Shown here in pieces: positions 8,195 to 10,207 of a DNA stretch of 10,207 bases. The notes beneath the pieces are model-generated. The model saw nothing but the letters and a program-made list of their open reading frames with translations. It had not been told where the DNA came from and made no database searches. This DNA is from DASVLX01 sp035552275. Its GTDB lineage: Bacteria; Actinomycetota; Actinomycetes; Mycobacteriales; Pseudonocardiaceae. The stretch is taken from contig DASZLR010000033.1 in assembly GCA_035552275.1 (NCBI GenBank), forward strand, positions 1 through 10,207. The letters run 5' to 3'. The translations under genes were made by a program, and so were the position numbers. How positions within the stretch are numbered: the stretch's first letter is position 1; every line of letters begins with the position of its first letter.

Positions 8195-9313
8195 GTGTCC
8201 TTGTCGCTGCGCGGCGTGCGGGTGCCCGCCTGGTTGATCGACGTGTCGCTGGTGTGCGTCGCCGGGGTGGACTCGTGGTACATGGCGACGCCCAGCGGCC
8301 CGATCGACGTGACCTGCGCGGTGGTGGCCGCGCTGGCGCTGATCGTGCGCCGCCGCTGGCCCTACCTGACGCTCGCGCTCACCCTGCCGTCCGTGGTGGT
8401 GGGCTCGGCGCTGCTCGCGACGCCGATCGCGCTGTACACCCTCGCCCGGCGGACCCGCAGCCGGTGGACGTTGATCGGCTGGGTCACGGTGTTGGTGGTC
8501 GGGTACGCAACGCCGTCGCCGACCGACCCGAGCGCGTACGACCCATCCCAACTGCCCATCGTCGGCTACGGGGTGGCGATGCTGCTGGCGGCGGTGTTCC
8601 TCGGCCAGCTCGTGCAGGCCCGGCAGGATCTGTCGGCGCGGATCGTGGAGATCAACGAGTCCCGCGAGCATGAGCGCGAGCTGGTCGGGCAGACCGTCCT
8701 GGCCGCCGAGCGGGCGCAACTGGCCAGGGAGATGCATGACGTGGTCTCCCACCAGGTCAGCCTGATCGCGGTTCGGGCCGGCGCATTGCAGGTGGGCGCC
8801 AGCGATCCGGCGGTCGAGGACGCGGCCGGGGTGATCCGCCAGTTGTCCGTGCTGACCCTGGACGAGCTGCGGCACATGATCACCCTGTTGCGCGCGTCCG
8901 GCTCGGTGTCCGGTGACATCGCGCCGCAGCCGACACTGGCCGATCTCCGTCAGCTGATCGCCAACAGCGGCGTCGTCACCGAATTCACCGGCAGGCCGCC
9001 CGATGGCGTGGCCGCACCGGCCCAGCGGGCGATCTATCGCACGGTGCAGGAATCACTGACCAACGTGCGCAAGCACGCGCCCGGCGCGACCGCGACCATC
9101 GAGATCTGGCAGGACACCGACCACTTCGGCCTCACCATCACCAACACCGCGCCCAGTCGGCCGGCGGTGGCGCTGCCCAGCGCCCGGCACGGCCTGATCG
9201 GCCTCCGTGAACGCGCCGAACTGCTCGGCGGCGGCGTGGTCGCCGAGCCCAGTGCGGACGGTGGCTTCCAGGTCCGGCTCCGGCTGCCGCTGGCCCACCC
9301 AATACCCTCGTGA
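8195..9313 (+). CDS. Sensor histidine kinase (HisKA_3 / NarL-type partner)
   Basis: A 372-residue membrane-bound histidine kinase. Residues 1 to about 142 hold four or five hydrophobic segments (roughly 11-28, 37-52, 56-82, 92-104, 121-140) with short loops and no sizeable extracellular domain. A helical linker with charged residues (141-175) leads to the dimerisation and phosphoacceptor box AREMHDVVSHQVSLIAVRAG with His181. The following DxxxH pattern is common in HisKA_3 kinases with phosphatase activity. The ATPase domain has the N box VQESLTNVRKHA (Asn290) and the G box HGLIGLRERAELLGG (332-346). GTG at 8195 follows GGAGG with 6 bases of spacing. The response regulator gene begins 46 bases after its stop, so the two are a cognate pair. 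The signal is unknown; the compact membrane input suggests sensing at or in the membrane, as in cell-envelope stress systems. That is inference. Confidence 0.93.
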   Translation: MSLSLRGVRVPAWLIDVSLVCVAGVDSWYMATPSGPIDVTCAVVAALALIVRRRWPYLTLALTLPSVVVGSALLATPIALYTLARRTRSRWTLIGWVTVLVVGYATPSPTDPSAYDPSQLPIVGYGVAMLLAAVFLGQLVQARQDLSARIVEINESREHERELVGQTVLAAERAQLAREMHDVVSHQVSLIAVRAGALQVGASDPAVEDAAGVIRQLSVLTLDELRHMITLLRASGSVSGDIAPQPTLADLRQLIANSGVVTEFTGRPPDGVAAPAQRAIYRTVQESLTNVRKHAPGATATIEIWQDTDHFGLTITNTAPSRPAVALPSARHGLIGLRERAELLGGGVVAEPSADGGFQVRLRLPLAHPIPS

Positions 9314-9328
9314 GAGCTTGGTGAGCTC
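9314..9328 (+). other. Small inverted repeat between kinase and response regulator genes
   Basis: GAGCT (9314-9318) and AGCTC (9324-9328) are perfect inverted arms around TGGTG, immediately after the kinase stop. The stem is only 5 base pairs, too weak for a confident terminator. It might affect mRNA stability or the kinase-to-regulator ratio, or be chance. Confidence 0.3.
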
Positions 9329-9359
9329 GAACAAGGTCCTCTGTCGGGGTGGGTAGACC

Positions 9360-10004
9360 GTGATCCGTGTTGTGGTAGTGGACGATGAGGCGTTGGTCCG
9401 CTCCGGATTCGAGTTGATCCTGTGTGCTGCCGGCGACATCGACGTGGTGGCCACCGCGACCGGCGCCGAGGCGATGCGGGAGATCGGCCGGCACGCGCCG
9501 GACGTCGTGCTGCTGGACGTCCGGATGCCGGACGTCGACGGGCTGACCATTCTGCGGCAGATCCGCGCCATGACCCACCCGCCGGTGGTGGCGATGCTCA
9601 CCACCTTCGACGGCGACGAGTACATCGCCGCCGCGCTGCGCGACGGCGCGGCCGGATTCATCCTCAAGGACACCGAACCCCGCAAGCTGGCCGACCTGGT
9701 GCACGCGCTCGCCGAGGGCGATGTGGTGCTCTCGCCCCGGATCACCCGCGCGGTGATCGACGGATATTTGGACGGCAGCGCCTGTTCGGACGCGGCCGAG
9801 CAACTCGCCGCGTTGACCGACCGGGAACGCGATGTGCTGGCGTTCCTGGCCGCTGGTCTGTCCAATGCGGACATCGGTGTCCGGCTACACCTGAGTGTCG
9901 GCACCATCAAGGACCACGTCAGCGCCATTCTCAGCAAGCTCGGTGTGGCCAGCCGGGTGCAGGCCGCGCTGCTGGCCCAGCGCGCCGGCCTCGTCCGGCC
10001 GTAG
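9360..10004 (+). CDS. NarL/LuxR-family response regulator
   Basis: A 214-residue two-domain DNA-binding response regulator. The receiver domain (1 to about 118) shows the acidic pocket Asp8-Asp9, phosphoacceptor Asp53 in VVLLDVRMPDVDG, the conserved Thr81 in AMLTTFD, and Lys103 in AGFILKDTEP. The C-terminal LuxR-type helix-turn-helix spans about 151-211: LTDRERDVLAFLAAGLSN, then IGVRLHLSVGTIKDHVSAIL and LGVASRVQAALLA. All catalytic residues expected for phosphorylation by the adjacent kinase are present. GTG at 9360 is chosen because it gives the canonical MIRVVVVDDEALVRSGF opening. Only a weak GGGGTGGG precedes it. Targets are not shown; the gene just downstream or the operon itself are natural candidates. 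Identification is very sure, while the regulon is unknown. Confidence 0.95.
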   Translation: MIRVVVVDDEALVRSGFELILCAAGDIDVVATATGAEAMREIGRHAPDVVLLDVRMPDVDGLTILRQIRAMTHPPVVAMLTTFDGDEYIAAALRDGAAGFILKDTEPRKLADLVHALAEGDVVLSPRITRAVIDGYLDGSACSDAAEQLAALTDRERDVLAFLAAGLSNADIGVRLHLSVGTIKDHVSAILSKLGVASRVQAALLAQRAGLVRP

Positions 10005-10005
10005 G

Positions 10006-10030
10006 TCTGCTCGCCGACCGGCGGGGCAGA
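10006..10030 (+). terminator. Terminator-like hairpin after the response regulator gene
   Basis: TCTGCTCGCC (10006-10015) pairs with GGCG-G-GGCAGA (10020-10030) around the tetraloop GACC. This gives about ten base pairs with one G-U pair and one bulged G. It starts one base after the response regulator's TAG. No T-run follows. Position and stem strength suggest it ends the two-component transcript and separates it from the next gene. Confidence 0.5.
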
Positions 10031-10074
10031 ACCAGCCGAAAGTCGGGTCCACATCGGATGGTCAGCGCTGCTAC

Positions 10075-10090
10075 CTTACCGGTCGGTAAG
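10075..10090. promoter_or_regulatory. TetR-type operator palindrome
   Basis: CTTACCGGTCGGTAAG is a perfect 7-base inverted repeat with a 2-base centre. Its form, TTACCG/CGGTAA around a short spacer, is what many actinobacterial TetR-family repressors recognise. It lies 34 bases before the GTG of the next gene, where it would overlap the promoter or early transcript. No TetR gene is inside the window, so the regulator would be encoded beyond the right edge or elsewhere. I could not pick out a clean -10/-35 pair around it. Confidence 0.6.
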
Positions 10091-10124
10091 TTGTCGCCTT
10101 CCATCAAGTTCGGGGAGATCATCC

Positions 10125-10207
10125 GTGTTCCGCAGGAAACCAGTGCTGCTCGCCGCTGGCGTCGCCGCCGCGGTGGCGGCCATCAGCCTGACCGCCGTCG
10201 GCTGGGC
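10125..10207 (+). CDS. N-terminal start of an exported or membrane-anchored protein (partial)
   Basis: The frame opens with GTG at 10125, 7 bases after GGAG (10114-10117), and runs off the window after 27 full codons. The residues are a short basic start (VFRRKPV, with Val read as Met) followed by an unbroken hydrophobic stretch rich in Ala, Val, Leu and Ile. This is a classical signal peptide or uncleaved N-terminal anchor. No Cys lipobox is seen within the visible part. The family cannot be named from this. Efflux-pump periplasmic adaptors in actinobacteria often begin this way and often sit beside two-component systems or under TetR control, so that is one possibility; a secreted enzyme or binding protein is equally open. 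Confidence 0.65.
   Translation, partial: MFRRKPVLLAAGVAAAVAAISLTAVGW

Noticed and set aside
9053..10054. Minus-strand open frame of 333 codons across kinase and response regulator
   Set aside because: Ser/Arg/Ala-rich translation antisense to two intact genes with full catalytic motifs.

Overview
The window is GC-rich DNA with strong third-position G/C bias, many GTG starts and start/stop overlaps of 1 to 10 bases. This points to an actinomycete. The protein texture resembles Pseudonocardiales or Streptomyces-like genomes, but that placement is a guess from memory. No mobile element, CRISPR array, tRNA or rRNA was seen. Most of the window is a histidine-utilisation (hut) locus. The rest is a two-component system and the start of a further gene.

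Layout. Bases 1-351 (+) hold the C-terminal part of a DUF1345 membrane protein. It converges on, and overlaps by 14 bases, a five-gene operon on the minus strand. In transcription order that operon is hutH (histidine ammonia-lyase, 7131-5593), hutU (urocanase, 5593-3965), an M20-family amidohydrolase usually labelled allantoate amidohydrolase (3965-2775), hutF (formimidoylglutamate deiminase, 2784-1495) and hutI (imidazolonepropionase, 1498-338). Every junction overlaps, so translation is probably coupled. Divergent from hutH is an IclR-family regulator (7215-7997, +), the obvious candidate for control of the operon. Next come a sensor histidine kinase (8195-9313, +) and a NarL/LuxR-type response regulator (9360-10004, +), ended by a terminator-like hairpin. 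The last 83 bases start a gene whose product begins with a signal sequence or membrane anchor; a perfect TetR-type palindrome lies just upstream.

How it works together. HutH converts histidine to urocanate, HutU gives imidazolonepropionate, HutI gives N-formimidoylglutamate, and HutF removes ammonia to give N-formylglutamate. This five-step route needs an N-formylglutamate amidohydrolase (HutG), and no recognisable hutG is present. The M20 hydrolase sits inside the operon and is the only candidate in the window for that last step, which would yield glutamate and formate. This is the main functional hypothesis. The usual allantoate label is poorly supported by context, since no purine or ureide gene is present.

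Other points worth attention are an Asn in HutI where the family normally has an Asp metal ligand, a Cys-Ser-Gly MIO tripeptide in HutH, a palindrome repeated inside two hut genes, and several dyads in the regulatory gaps. I did not find a clearly novel multi-gene system. The window is best described as a conventional actinobacterial hut locus with a likely misannotated member, next to a separate signalling cassette.
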